DNA from: W0P28-013 sp963593685
Lineage (GTDB): Bacteria; Bacteroidota; Bacteroidia; Bacteroidales; Paludibacteraceae
NCBI GenBank assembly: GCA_963593685.1
Contig: CAVBBP010000032.1
Location: forward strand, 1-30,881
Length of the DNA: 30,881 bases
Reading direction: 5' to 3'
Below are positions 14,555 to 22,141 of the stretch, in pieces; position 1 is the first letter of the stretch, and every line of letters starts with the position of its first letter. Below the pieces are notes generated by a model. That model made no database searches and was not told where the DNA came from. It saw only the letters and a program-made list of their open reading frames with translations. The position numbers and the translations under genes are program-made.

Positions 14555-14967
14555 TGGCGTTTGCTTTCCAGATATTCTTCCAAAATAATGGTTGCGCTCA
14601 CTTGGTCGATCAACGCTTTGTTGCGCCGCTCTTTTTTGGTCAAACCGCCGTCGATCATGGCTTGGAACGCCATTTTCGAAGTGAAACGCTCATCGACAAG
14701 TTCGACAGGAATCGACGGAAACCGCTGCCGCAACCGCTCGACGAACGGCGTGATTTTGGCGGTAACCAGTGCAGGCTCGTTGCGCAATGTCTTCGGGAAA
14801 CCGACTACAAAACGCTCCACCGACTCGCGCGACATATAGTCGGCAATGAACCGCTCCAAATCGTTGGTGGCGACCGTTGTCAGGCCATTGGCAATGAGTT
14901 GCAGCGGATCGGAAACAGCAATGCCCGTCCGTTTTTCGCCAAAATCTATCGCTAAAATTCGCGCCAT
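14551..14967 (-). CDS. ruvX: Putative pre-16S rRNA nuclease / Holliday junction resolvase-like (YqgF)
   Basis: A 138-residue YqgF-family nuclease with an RNase H fold, the standard length. MARILAIDFGEKRTGIAVSD carries the first catalytic Asp (residue 8) and the DxGxxR pattern. VVGFPKTLRNE, VELVDERFTS (Glu in DERF) and the C-terminal KKERRNKALIDQVSATIILEEYL (catalytic Asp region D-Q-V-S-A) are canonical. In E. coli YqgF matures the 5' end of 16S rRNA. I start at 14967 rather than at the longer frame from 15045, because the promoter box at 14990-14997 lies inside that extension. First gene of an operon with the OMP gene. Confidence 0.92.
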   Translation of the reverse strand: MARILAIDFGEKRTGIAVSDPLQLIANGLTTVATNDLERFIADYMSRESVERFVVGFPKTLRNEPALVTAKITPFVERLRQRFPSIPVELVDERFTSKMAFQAMIDGGLTKKERRNKALIDQVSATIILEEYLESKRQ

Positions 14968-14989
14968 CTCGCAGCAGTTTTTCTCCGTG

Positions 14990-14997
14990 CAAAGATA
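14990..14997 (-). promoter_or_regulatory. Promoter -7 box for ruvX operon (TATCTTTG)
   Basis: TATCTTTG on the minus strand, 22 bases before the ruvX ATG at 14967. Upstream on the same strand is a short GTGAAAGTATGAAAGT repeat (15002-15025, written on plus). Confidence 0.72.
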
Positions 14998-15126
14998 CGA
15001 AATTAGTGTGAAAGTATGAAAGTTTCGCGCGCTGCGCGGTTTCAATTTTCAGAAGCAGATTCAACCTCTAAATGCAACGGATTTTTCATAAAGTTCGGGA
15101 AAAAATGGATTTTTGTTTTGAAATAG

Positions 15127-15157
15127 TTGCCAGTGATAAAATAAATCGTTACTTTTG
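15127..15157 (+). promoter_or_regulatory. Promoter for the small lipoprotein (TTG-N20-TACTTTTG)
   Basis: TTG at 15127-15129 and TACTTTTG at 15150-15157 with a 20-base spacer. The 87-base leader contains an AT-rich hairpin (CTTATT 15169-15174 with AATAAG 15207-15212; inner TTTTTCG with CGAAAAA). Confidence 0.72.
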
Positions 15158-15244
15158 TACGATAAATTCTTATTTCGTTTTTTCGTTTGGCGAAAAATTA
15201 AAAACGAATAAGCAGTTCAACAAACAACCAAAACTTTTTCGGAC

Positions 15245-15949
15245 ATGAAACACTTGAAACTTTTTGCAGCCCTGTGCTGCGCTGCCGCATTGCTTGCCGC
15301 ATGCGACACGAACAATGAACCTACCAGCGACGACACAACGAACGGTCACGAGTGTGTGGACTTGGGTTTAAGTGTGAAATGGGCGACTATGAATGTTGGT
15401 GCGAACACGCCCGAAGCCTACGGCAACTACTTTGCTTGGGGCGAAGTAGAGCCGAAAAAAATAGGCGGTTGGGAAACCTACAAATACTGCAGTGGTTCTG
15501 GGAACACTTGGACAGATTACTACGGTATAACCCTGTCTTATATGACCAAGTATTGTACGAAAGCCGATTATGGATTAGATGGCTTTATCGACAATAAAAT
15601 CCTGCTTGAACCTGAAGATGATGCTGCCGTCAAAAATTGGGGCGGTGCATGGCGCATGGCTACTATAGAAGAGTGGCAGGAACTCACAGATAGTTGTGAG
15701 TGGACATGGACAACCCTAAATGGTGTGAACGGATACGAAGTGAAGAGCAAGACTAACGGCAATAGCATTTTTCTCCCTGCAGCGGGAATGTCAAATTTCA
15801 ATGTTGGCAATAGTGGTTATTATTGGACAAGTTCCCTATTCACAGATGAGCCAGCAAACGCACATGGAGGTTCTTTTGATTCAAATAACACACAAGGTTT
15901 CGTTGGGACGAGATCTCTTGTGATACCTATTCGTCCTGTACTCAAATAA
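15245..15949 (+). CDS. Surface lipoprotein with Fibrobacter-succinogenes-type (FISUMP-like) domain
   Basis: A 234-residue lipoprotein: signal peptide with lipobox LAAC, Cys20, then an acidic/Ser-Thr linker of about 15 residues. The mature domain has CVDLGLSVKWATMNVGANTP, YGNYFAWGEVEPK, a GGAWRMATIEEWQELTDSC segment, and IFLPAAGM...GYYWTSS before RSLVIPIRPV. This is the Fib_succ_major-type domain common in secreted Bacteroidota proteins, whose fold resembles C-type-lectin/FGE modules. A related domain sits in the large protein at 28439-30881. Its function is unknown; surface binding is plausible. Own promoter. Downstream is a convergent repeat-rich region. Confidence 0.82.
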   Translation: MKHLKLFAALCCAAALLAACDTNNEPTSDDTTNGHECVDLGLSVKWATMNVGANTPEAYGNYFAWGEVEPKKIGGWETYKYCSGSGNTWTDYYGITLSYMTKYCTKADYGLDGFIDNKILLEPEDDAAVKNWGGAWRMATIEEWQELTDSCEWTWTTLNGVNGYEVKSKTNGNSIFLPAAGMSNFNVGNSGYYWTSSLFTDEPANAHGGSFDSNNTQGFVGTRSLVIPIRPVLK

Positions 15950-16046
15950 TTGAAAAACGGGCAATCAACAATAACAATCGGGGTGAGGTTTTTCCGCATC
16001 TCGTTTTTATTTTTAGCGTGTCGGTTGAGTTGATTATTGGGAGTTC
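15950..16046. other. Intergenic stretch before the structured repeat
   Basis: No gene seen. GAAAAACGGGC at 15952-15962 and GAGGTTTTTCCGCATCTCG after it may form weak structure, with TTTTTATTTTTAG at 16003-16015 resembling a terminator tail. No convincing stem was found, so no terminator is called. Confidence 0.4.
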
Positions 16047-16160
16047 CAACCCCTCCGCTTCGCTCGTCCCCTTGGGAAGGGGACAGGTTCGCATCCAAGT
16101 TGGTTCTGTCCTCTCCCCTTTTCAAGGGGAGTACCTGCCGAATGGCAGGGGTAGGGTTAG
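16047..16160 (-). repeat. Structured intergenic repeat, copy A (three hairpins)
   Basis: Read on the minus strand it runs CTAACCCTACCCC to GGAGGGGTTGG with three stems: CCTGCC/GGCAGG, CTCCCCTT/AAGGGGAG and GTCCCCTT/AAGGGGAC. The second copy (28059-28252, plus strand) keeps all three stems with different base pairs and has matching ends. It lies between two convergent genes. No ORF. Confidence 0.75.
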
Positions 16161-16198
16161 AAAATAACTCAATGATTCAATGAATCAATAATTCAATT

Positions 16199-16240
16199 GG
16201 CTTTTCCCCCTTCGGGGAAAATGGGAAAGGGGGCGACGAC
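16199..16240 (+). repeat. Dispersed pyrimidine/purine hairpin repeat, copy 3
   Basis: GGCTTTTCCCCC, loop TTC, GGGGAAAA, then TGGGAAAGGGGGCGACGA. Preceded by short AATGATTCAATGAATCAATA-like filler and followed by CCAAGACGAAAACTAGGACG units similar to those beside copy 1. Confidence 0.7.
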
Positions 16241-16303
16241 CAAGACGAAAACTAGGACGATGACTTATGTGTTCCAAATCTCCAACTCCCCAAATCTCAC
16301 GCA

Positions 16304-16338
16304 CAAAAAAAGCCGCCCCATGGTTGGTGGAGCGGCTT
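16304..16338 (-). terminator. Intrinsic terminator of the 1672-residue protein gene
   Basis: Minus strand: AAGCCGCTCC (16338-16329), loop ACCAACCAT, GGGGCGGCTT (16319-16310), then a seven-T run. It lies 30 bases past the stop. Confidence 0.88.
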
Positions 16339-16368
16339 GGATAGCACTTGTTGGCAGAAAAAGTGGTG

Positions 16369-19300
16369 CTATTTTTTGATGAAGTGTTCGGTTGTGCGGC
16401 CGTTTTCGCTATCGAGTTGCAGCAGGTAAACGCCCTGTGGTAGTGCCGAAACATCGATGTGCGTGGTGCTGCCGTTGGCCGATTGCGTGAGCCAAATGCG
16501 CCCATCGATACCAAGAATGCTGATAGTGCCTTCGGCGGCGGTTACATTCAGGTAGTGTGTCGCTGGATTCGGGTAGAGGCTTACGCTCGTTTCCCAATGG
16601 CGATTGTCGGTCGGGGTTTGGCTTACCCATTCGTAGGCTCCGATGGTGGGTACTGCCGCACGCGCACGCCCTGTGATGTCGGTGGTGATGAAATCCAATG
16701 CCTTGGCACTGACCAAGTTGCCTTTGTCCTTCGGACGAAGCACATCGTCGGACTCAAAGGTAACCGCCTCGCTGATGTCGTTGGTGCTGCCTATAGCCGT
16801 GCGCCATTCGGCGATATCGGCGTACTCGGTGCTGCCTATCTTACCGAACGGACCGCCTTCGGAATAGAGCAGGTTGTAGTCGAAAGCAGTGATGTAGTTC
16901 TTGCTCGGTGTCCATACCGCGTCCAACTTGCTGCTGTAGAAAAGGTTGTTGAATATTTGCAGGTTCGTGCCTGATTTCTGCACAAACAGTGCGTAGGTAT
17001 TGTCGCCCGTGGTGCGCACGGTGTTGTTCGCGAGGGTCACATTCGTCTGTGCCTTGGTGATGTAGATACCATACGATGCACTTTCGGCAGTGCAATGCAA
17101 ATCCACTACATTGTTGTAGATATGTGCCGGTGCTGTTTCGGTGGCAGTGATGTCGCGCAGATAAAGACCGTGGCAGACATTGGTTGTGCAATTCACATAG
17201 ATGTAGTTATTGCTGATTTGTGCGCCTGTGGATAGCCTCAAATCGACAGCCCATGTACTCTTATCGCCTTCCAAGGTCTTGCGGACGGTGTTCCCATCGA
17301 CTACGGCATCGGCTTCGCCCAATGAAATGAGTATCGCTTGTGCGCCTTGACACTCAAAGGTATTACCGATGATATGTGCGCCAATCTGTTTCGTAGTCCA
17401 GTTGCCGTTCACTGTTACGCCCGTATAGCCGCCTTTGAGCAGCGAATGGCTGAGGGTGAAGTAGTTGTTGAGCGTGGTTGCGTCCTTTGCATTTACATAT
17501 ACTAATCGCATAGCGGTACCTGCGGTGTTCTCGGCACGGTAGATATAGCAGTTGTCGATAGTAATATGCTCGGACTGGTTGTTTACAAACACGACGGTGT
17601 GGTAACTTTCGCTGCCAGTGGTCAGTGTCAAATCGCGGAGCGTGATGTGGTCTGCACCGTGGATGGTGAAGACACCCTGCGTCTCATCGCCCGCCGAAGA
17701 CGACTGCGCCACATATTTGTCGCAGGTAATTACCACATCTTCACGATTGCCAGTGAGCGAGCGTAAAGTAACGCTGTGGTCGGCAGAGGTGCCGCTCACT
17801 TCGGGAATGGTAACTTTTTCGTTATAGGTTCCCGATTCGATGAGGAAGGTTACAGCACTCTCGATGCCGAATTGCAATGCATCGACGGCGGCTTGTATGG
17901 TGGCGAAGTCCGCCTCGGTGCTTGCTCCTACGCGGTAGGTGCCGTGCATTCCGCCTATGACTTTGAGCGAAGCAGTAACCTCGTTTTTCGGTTGCGTAGC
18001 CACTCCGTTCACCGACACAGTCTTGAGCGTGGCAGTGGCGGTGCTGTTCTCTGCAGTCTCGGCGGGGATATCCAATGCAATCCAGTAGTAGTGCGTACCG
18101 CGCTCGGTGATGGCATCGGCTGCCGTTACTTGATTGGTAGTGCCAAACGAATTGAGCGTGCCTGTCTTGTAGATTTTCACGGCATTGACACCAAAGGTGT
18201 TTTCGACCACAAAGTTGTCAATCGACAGCGGTGTGCGGTCGCCCGACACATGCATAACCGCGCAAAGCACCTTCACATCCGTACTGCCGCGCAGCACCAC
18301 ATCGCTCGACACATCGCTTACCACGATGGAGTCCAGCGTGAGGGGTTGCAACTCGTGGCAGGTAACCTCTATCTCCCAGCCGTCGGTCGCGATAGAGCCT
18401 TTGCTCTGGAAATTCACCGTAAGGGCACCACTATCATCGCTCGAGATGATTACCATTTTGTCAATATCTTTGGTGTAGTAACTCAGACTGACATCGGCTT
18501 GGTCTTTGGTTTGGGTTCCGTAGTAGATATAGAAACAATCGGCACCCGTTATCGCCCATTTGTTCACTTTCAGTTGAATGGCGGTATTCGCCACCGTTGG
18601 AACGAATGTTACCGTGCCGCTTGTGCCGACAGTTATTTTGCCGTCCTGCCCGCCGTCATCGTAGAAGAGCAGCGTGTTCTCATCGACATTCACGGTGTTC
18701 GTGCCAGTTTGCAGCAGATAGATATTGCTTACGGTGCGTCCGTGGTCGGGCAGTGTAGTCGCCAACGCACTACCGCCTGCCGTTATCTGCACGCTCTCGA
18801 ATTTCACAATGGTGTTGAATGCGGCATTCTCTTTCACATTCACCGCCAAGGTCATGGCATTGTCGCCCTCGACCAAGGTGAGGTTGGGCGTGAGCGTCAG
18901 TTCGGTAGTGCCGGCCGTCACCTCGGCTTGGGCTATCACTTGGTCGTCTTGCAGCAGCACCACCGAGTCGAGGGCGGCGGCGCAAGCACTGCTCAGCGTT
19001 ACCTTCACGCCGTTTACCACGAGAGGTGTCAGTGTACCCTCGGTGGTGATGGCGACATCGATGAGCGCAGCATGTTTTTGGTTGCGCACCACGGCTTGGG
19101 TCGAGGCTACTTGCAAATCCGTGGTCTTCACCGTCATGGCGACAGGCGTGTACTCACTCACAGTGGCGTGCCAGCCTTTCTCGGTGTAGTACGACTGGTC
19201 TGTGTTGGCATTGAAGACAACGGTGATAGCACCGTCCTCCGAAGTGGAGCGTATCTTGCCCGGACCTACCTTGTTGTTGGTGGCGTCAGCCTGCCACAGC

Positions 19301-21387
19301 AAGTCGCCCGAAGTGCCCGCACCCGCATAAATCTTGTAGGTGGCTTGCACTCCATAATAACTACTCGACGAGTAATAGACCGCAAAGTCGGTAAAAGTCA
19401 TTTCGATGATATTACCTGCGGTAGTCGGCTTAAAGGTCGTGATTTGGTCGCCCTTTTCGTATTTGTAGTTACTGCTGTATGCGCTCGCCACGGTGTGCGT
19501 ATAGGTCCACTGGTCGTACACGCCGATGGTCTTTGTACCTATCACGGAGTGCCATACATTGGCAACGGTGAGCGCACCTTCGGGCGTGGTGAAGTCGGTA
19601 TAGTTTGTTTTATCGGCGAACACGGCTTTGGTGCATTGAGCGTCCACCTTGCTGTCGTTCAGTGCCGTGGCGGCGATGTTGTAGGCGAGGTGAAAGTAGT
19701 TTGTGCCTTCACGCAGGGTAATGCCTTCGTCGCTTGTGATAGTGAATTCATCGCCGTTCACCGTTGCCTCGCCCACCTTGGTACCAGTGGCAAAGGTGCT
19801 GCTTGCGCCCGTGTAGTAGAGCGTGGCTTTGCTTATCTGTGCGGCGGTTCCGTTGGTGCTAAAGGTCATGGTTTTCAGCACTTTCGCCGGTTCGGTGTTC
19901 TCAGTCGTCAGGGCGATGGTCAGCATCGGCACATCGGTCGTAGTAGCAGCCACGCTCGCGCTGCTTGCGCGTACCACGCTGCTGCCCGTGATGGTCATTG
20001 CCACTGGCTCAAACTCACTTGCCACACCCTCGAAGCCGTTGCCTTGGTAGTAACTCGACGGCGTCAGACTCTTCAGGTAGAGGGTAAGTGCGCCGTTGGA
20101 AGCGGTACTTTTCACAACTATATCGGCAGGTTTATCTTTCTCGGCGGTGTACAACACTTCGCTGCTCGTGGCATCGCCATTGTAGATTTTCAGTATATCT
20201 TGATTGCCCACACTCACCGACGAGGTGGTGTAAAAAATACTGATATTCTTCAAATCGAGTTGCACTTTCTTGCCTGTGGTAGCGGGCAAAAAGGTAACCC
20301 ACCCTTCAAAGTTATTGCTGATTTTACCTTCCACGCCGCCATCGTCATAGAACTTGATAGTGCGATCAACATTCACCGTCAGTTTCTGCCCATTTTTCAT
20401 CAAGACAAGTGGTTGCACGGTGAACGTGGCGGGTGTCGTGGTGGTAAGTGTGGTGTAGTTGTTTGCGGTTTCTATGCCCGTGATAGTAAGTGTGGCTTGC
20501 GCATCAATGGCAGCCGTAGTAAGCACATCGCCGCCTATGCAGAACAAGTTTTCGCCCGCACCGAGTGTCGGCGCAGTGGCGAGAGTGAGGGTGTAGATGC
20601 CGTTGTTTTCGCTGACCGTACTCTCAATCTCGGTCAGAGCCGATGTGCGCTCGGCATTACCTACGTAGAGTTTCAAGGTCGTAGGGTCAAACACCGTGCC
20701 GCTCGTCTGTGCTAATGTGAAACTGACGCTCTTCAGCGCATCGGGATTAACAAAGCCCTCGGCGGTGATGTTTACCGCGCCCAAGGTAATGTCTTGCTTT
20801 CCCGCATAGATATCGTCCTTCACCTCAATGTAGTCTGTAGTCGCAGAGGCAATAGCCATATCTTTCACCTCAATGGCGCGTACAATGGCTTTCCAACCCT
20901 TGCTTTCGTACGGGTCTTTGAAGTACAGACAGCAACTCAATGCACCTGTCGCATCGGTCGAAGTGTAGATGAGATTGGAATATGTGCCGGTCAAAGTGGC
21001 AAGCCAATTACCTGTCTCGGGGAATTTACCATTGGCAGTAACACCGGAACCCGTCGTCGGGTAAGTGACGCTCGTCGTGTCGAAAACACCGTTGTACAAG
21101 TACAGTTTTGCATCGTAGTCATCTTTGTACCGCTTCAACTCGAATTCCTCGAACACGATTTGAATGGCGTAGTTCTCTTGAGCCGGCTTGAAGATAGTGG
21201 TAGCGAATGCGCTGTTCAAACTTCCTGTTTTCATACTCTCCGTGCCTTTGTAGTCGTAGTAGGTGACAGGGTTGTCCTTGTCCACCGTTACGACCTGTTT
21301 ACCAAACTGCGGCATAAGCACATCTTCGGCTCTGCCTGTCAGCGTTGCGAGAACCAAAAGCCCCCACAGAAAAAATCTCTTTTTCAT
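16369..21387 (-). CDS. Large type IX secreted mosaic protein: CUB-like / neuraminidase-associated modules, beta-helix, sorting domain
   Basis: A 1672-residue exported protein. The signal peptide is about residues 1-20 (MKKRFFLWGLLVLATLTGRA). Four CUB-like modules start near residues 21, 329, 609 and 889; each opens with a TYYDYKG- or LLFYDDGG-like strand and ends in an SxDGALTVxF, KGW pattern. They alternate with four modules like the N-terminal domain of BNR neuraminidases, which carry a GxNYFxLAYNI-type strand (for example REGTNYFHLAYNI). From about 1145 a right-handed parallel beta-helix follows (FATIQAAVDAL, many ITIDNCYIY/ISNNYIY/IYNNVV rungs) and ends in IGAYEW. Residues about 1599-1672 form a type A sorting domain (SVSLYPNPATHYLNV...GVYLLQLDSENG). 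No neuraminidase or pectate-lyase catalytic set was recognised. The likely location is the cell surface, perhaps binding or cleaving glycans. Its leader contains a cobalamin riboswitch. Confidence 0.88.
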   Translation of the reverse strand: MKKRFFLWGLLVLATLTGRAEDVLMPQFGKQVVTVDKDNPVTYYDYKGTESMKTGSLNSAFATTIFKPAQENYAIQIVFEEFELKRYKDDYDAKLYLYNGVFDTTSVTYPTTGSGVTANGKFPETGNWLATLTGTYSNLIYTSTDATGALSCCLYFKDPYESKGWKAIVRAIEVKDMAIASATTDYIEVKDDIYAGKQDITLGAVNITAEGFVNPDALKSVSFTLAQTSGTVFDPTTLKLYVGNAERTSALTEIESTVSENNGIYTLTLATAPTLGAGENLFCIGGDVLTTAAIDAQATLTITGIETANNYTTLTTTTPATFTVQPLVLMKNGQKLTVNVDRTIKFYDDGGVEGKISNNFEGWVTFLPATTGKKVQLDLKNISIFYTTSSVSVGNQDILKIYNGDATSSEVLYTAEKDKPADIVVKSTASNGALTLYLKSLTPSSYYQGNGFEGVASEFEPVAMTITGSSVVRASSASVAATTTDVPMLTIALTTENTEPAKVLKTMTFSTNGTAAQISKATLYYTGASSTFATGTKVGEATVNGDEFTITSDEGITLREGTNYFHLAYNIAATALNDSKVDAQCTKAVFADKTNYTDFTTPEGALTVANVWHSVIGTKTIGVYDQWTYTHTVASAYSSNYKYEKGDQITTFKPTTAGNIIEMTFTDFAVYYSSSSYYGVQATYKIYAGAGTSGDLLWQADATNNKVGPGKIRSTSEDGAITVVFNANTDQSYYTEKGWHATVSEYTPVAMTVKTTDLQVASTQAVVRNQKHAALIDVAITTEGTLTPLVVNGVKVTLSSACAAALDSVVLLQDDQVIAQAEVTAGTTELTLTPNLTLVEGDNAMTLAVNVKENAAFNTIVKFESVQITAGGSALATTLPDHGRTVSNIYLLQTGTNTVNVDENTLLFYDDGGQDGKITVGTSGTVTFVPTVANTAIQLKVNKWAITGADCFYIYYGTQTKDQADVSLSYYTKDIDKMVIISSDDSGALTVNFQSKGSIATDGWEIEVTCHELQPLTLDSIVVSDVSSDVVLRGSTDVKVLCAVMHVSGDRTPLSIDNFVVENTFGVNAVKIYKTGTLNSFGTTNQVTAADAITERGTHYYWIALDIPAETAENSTATATLKTVSVNGVATQPKNEVTASLKVIGGMHGTYRVGASTEADFATIQAAVDALQFGIESAVTFLIESGTYNEKVTIPEVSGTSADHSVTLRSLTGNREDVVITCDKYVAQSSSAGDETQGVFTIHGADHITLRDLTLTTGSESYHTVVFVNNQSEHITIDNCYIYRAENTAGTAMRLVYVNAKDATTLNNYFTLSHSLLKGGYTGVTVNGNWTTKQIGAHIIGNTFECQGAQAILISLGEADAVVDGNTVRKTLEGDKSTWAVDLRLSTGAQISNNYIYVNCTTNVCHGLYLRDITATETAPAHIYNNVVDLHCTAESASYGIYITKAQTNVTLANNTVRTTGDNTYALFVQKSGTNLQIFNNLFYSSKLDAVWTPSKNYITAFDYNLLYSEGGPFGKIGSTEYADIAEWRTAIGSTNDISEAVTFESDDVLRPKDKGNLVSAKALDFITTDITGRARAAVPTIGAYEWVSQTPTDNRHWETSVSLYPNPATHYLNVTAAEGTISILGIDGRIWLTQSANGSTTHIDVSALPQGVYLLQLDSENGRTTEHFIKK

Positions 21388-21427
21388 CTCTTTTTGTTTT
21401 TTGTGATTATTTTTTTGTCTGCTTATC

Positions 21428-21435
21428 GAAACATA
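21428..21435 (-). promoter_or_regulatory. Possible internal -7 box (TATGTTTC), weak
   Basis: TATGTTTC differs from TAnnTTTG in the last base and lies 40 bases before the ATG at 21387, with TTTTTG 16 bases upstream (too short a spacer). If used, it would let the large gene be transcribed independently of the riboswitch. Confidence 0.25.
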
Positions 21436-21570
21436 AATATGGTGTATCAGTCAAAAATGGTGGCGTTTTAACGAGGACGAATCACTAAAACCCCACCGTT
21501 TGCCCACGCCGAAGTACGCTTTATGGCAGAAATCTGACTTTTGGCACAGGCAGTAATAAAAAATTGCGCA

Positions 21571-21604
21571 AAAAAAATGGCTGTCCGACGAAAATCAAAC
21601 AGCC
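21571..21604 (-). terminator. Intrinsic terminator in the leader of the 1672-residue protein gene
   Basis: Minus strand: GGCTGT (21604-21599), 14-base loop, ACAGCC (21584-21579), then ATTTTTTTT. It sits about 100 bases after the riboswitch and 184 bases before the start codon, so it can act as the expression platform or as the end of a short riboswitch transcript. Confidence 0.65.
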
Positions 21605-21624
21605 CAAAAATTGGTATATGCACA

Positions 21625-21660
21625 CGCCACAACCCAAACGCACAATGTGCGTTGGTGGCG
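21625..21660 (-). promoter_or_regulatory. Strong hairpin between riboswitch and terminator
   Basis: On the minus strand outer CGCCAC (21660-21655) pairs with GTGGCG (21630-21625), and the inner CCAACGCAC arm pairs with GTGCGTTTGG with one bulged base. This may be an anti-terminator or a stabilising element of the riboswitch leader. Confidence 0.5.
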
Positions 21661-21705
21661 GTTATCAGTGCGCTCTATTCCTCGAAAGCGTGCTTGATTA
21701 TCAGT

Positions 21706-21875
21706 GCATTGGCAGGTCTTCTGACTCGTTACGGCCTTTGGCACCTTCCCACAAAAGTTGATTTGCAGTGGCTTTTTGCCTTGGCCTTTTGTTGTAACTT
21801 ACAGCAGCGGGTCTGTTCAGGATTCGCACCTGATTCCCTTTTAATTCCACGCCCAGCGGCGCAGAAACCGAATGC
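21706..21875 (-). promoter_or_regulatory. Cobalamin (B12) riboswitch
   Basis: Minus strand, 5' to 3': GCATT of the closing stem (21875-21871); the core GGTGCGAATCCTGAACAGAC then CCGCTGCTGTAAG, which matches the conserved cobalamin aptamer junction; a GCCACTG segment; and the 3' box AGTCAGAAGACCTGCC followed by AATGC (21710-21706), which pairs with the first strand. All universally conserved blocks are present, in order and with normal spacing. Cobalamin riboswitches bind adenosylcobalamin or related forms and lower expression when B12 is plentiful. The next gene in this direction is the 1672-residue secreted protein, not a recognised B12 transport or synthesis gene. Confidence 0.93.
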
Positions 21876-21919
21876 CTTGCAGTATGTACAGTCATCTATC
21901 GCTCCACCGAACGACACCG

Positions 21920-21927
21920 CAAAGATA
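21920..21927 (-). promoter_or_regulatory. Promoter -7 box for the riboswitch leader (TATCTTTG)
   Basis: TATCTTTG on the minus strand, 45 bases upstream of the aptamer closing stem. It supports transcription toward the 1672-residue gene. The leader from here to the ATG at 21387 would be about 530 bases. Confidence 0.7.
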
Positions 21928-21935
21928 CGAAAATT

Positions 21936-21996
21936 AGTTGAAAGTGAAAAGTTAAAAGTGTATAAAGTCTGTAAAAAGTGTGTAAAGTTAAAAGGT
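21936..21996 (+). repeat. Short-period intergenic repeat (GTGTATAAAGT type)
   Basis: Units such as GTTGAAAGTGAAAAG, GTGTATAAAGT and GTGTGTAAAGT, same family as 310-379 and 2005-2052. It lies just upstream of the riboswitch promoter. Confidence 0.65.
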
Positions 21997-22042
21997 TCGG
22001 TTCTAGGGGAATTTATAGCCCCCCCTAATGTTGCTTGCCGCA

Positions 22043-22104
22043 ATTTTGTACGAAATGGAGCGTTGGACGGTATTTTGTACAATCAAAGGGGTATTTCGTA
22101 CAAT
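22043..22104. promoter_or_regulatory. Three GTAC-centred near-palindromes (candidate operator)
   Basis: ATTTTGTACGAAAT (22043-22056), ATTTTGTACAAT (22072-22083) and ATTTCGTACAAT (22093-22104) share the form ATTTYGTACRA-T. Centres are 29 and 21 bases apart, immediately upstream of the WG-repeat gene promoter. A dimeric regulator site is an inference from the symmetry and repetition. Confidence 0.4.
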
Positions 22105-22141
22105 GCTCCCGAAAATGCTTGCTGGGGCGTAGTTTGTCTGT

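Noticed and set aside
17776..20715. A 979-codon open frame on the plus strand inside the 1672-residue gene
   Set aside because: It is fully antisense to a protein with a clear signal peptide, repeated domains and sorting domain. Its translation has no recognisable domain. Long antisense frames are common opposite Thr/Ser/Val-rich coding DNA.
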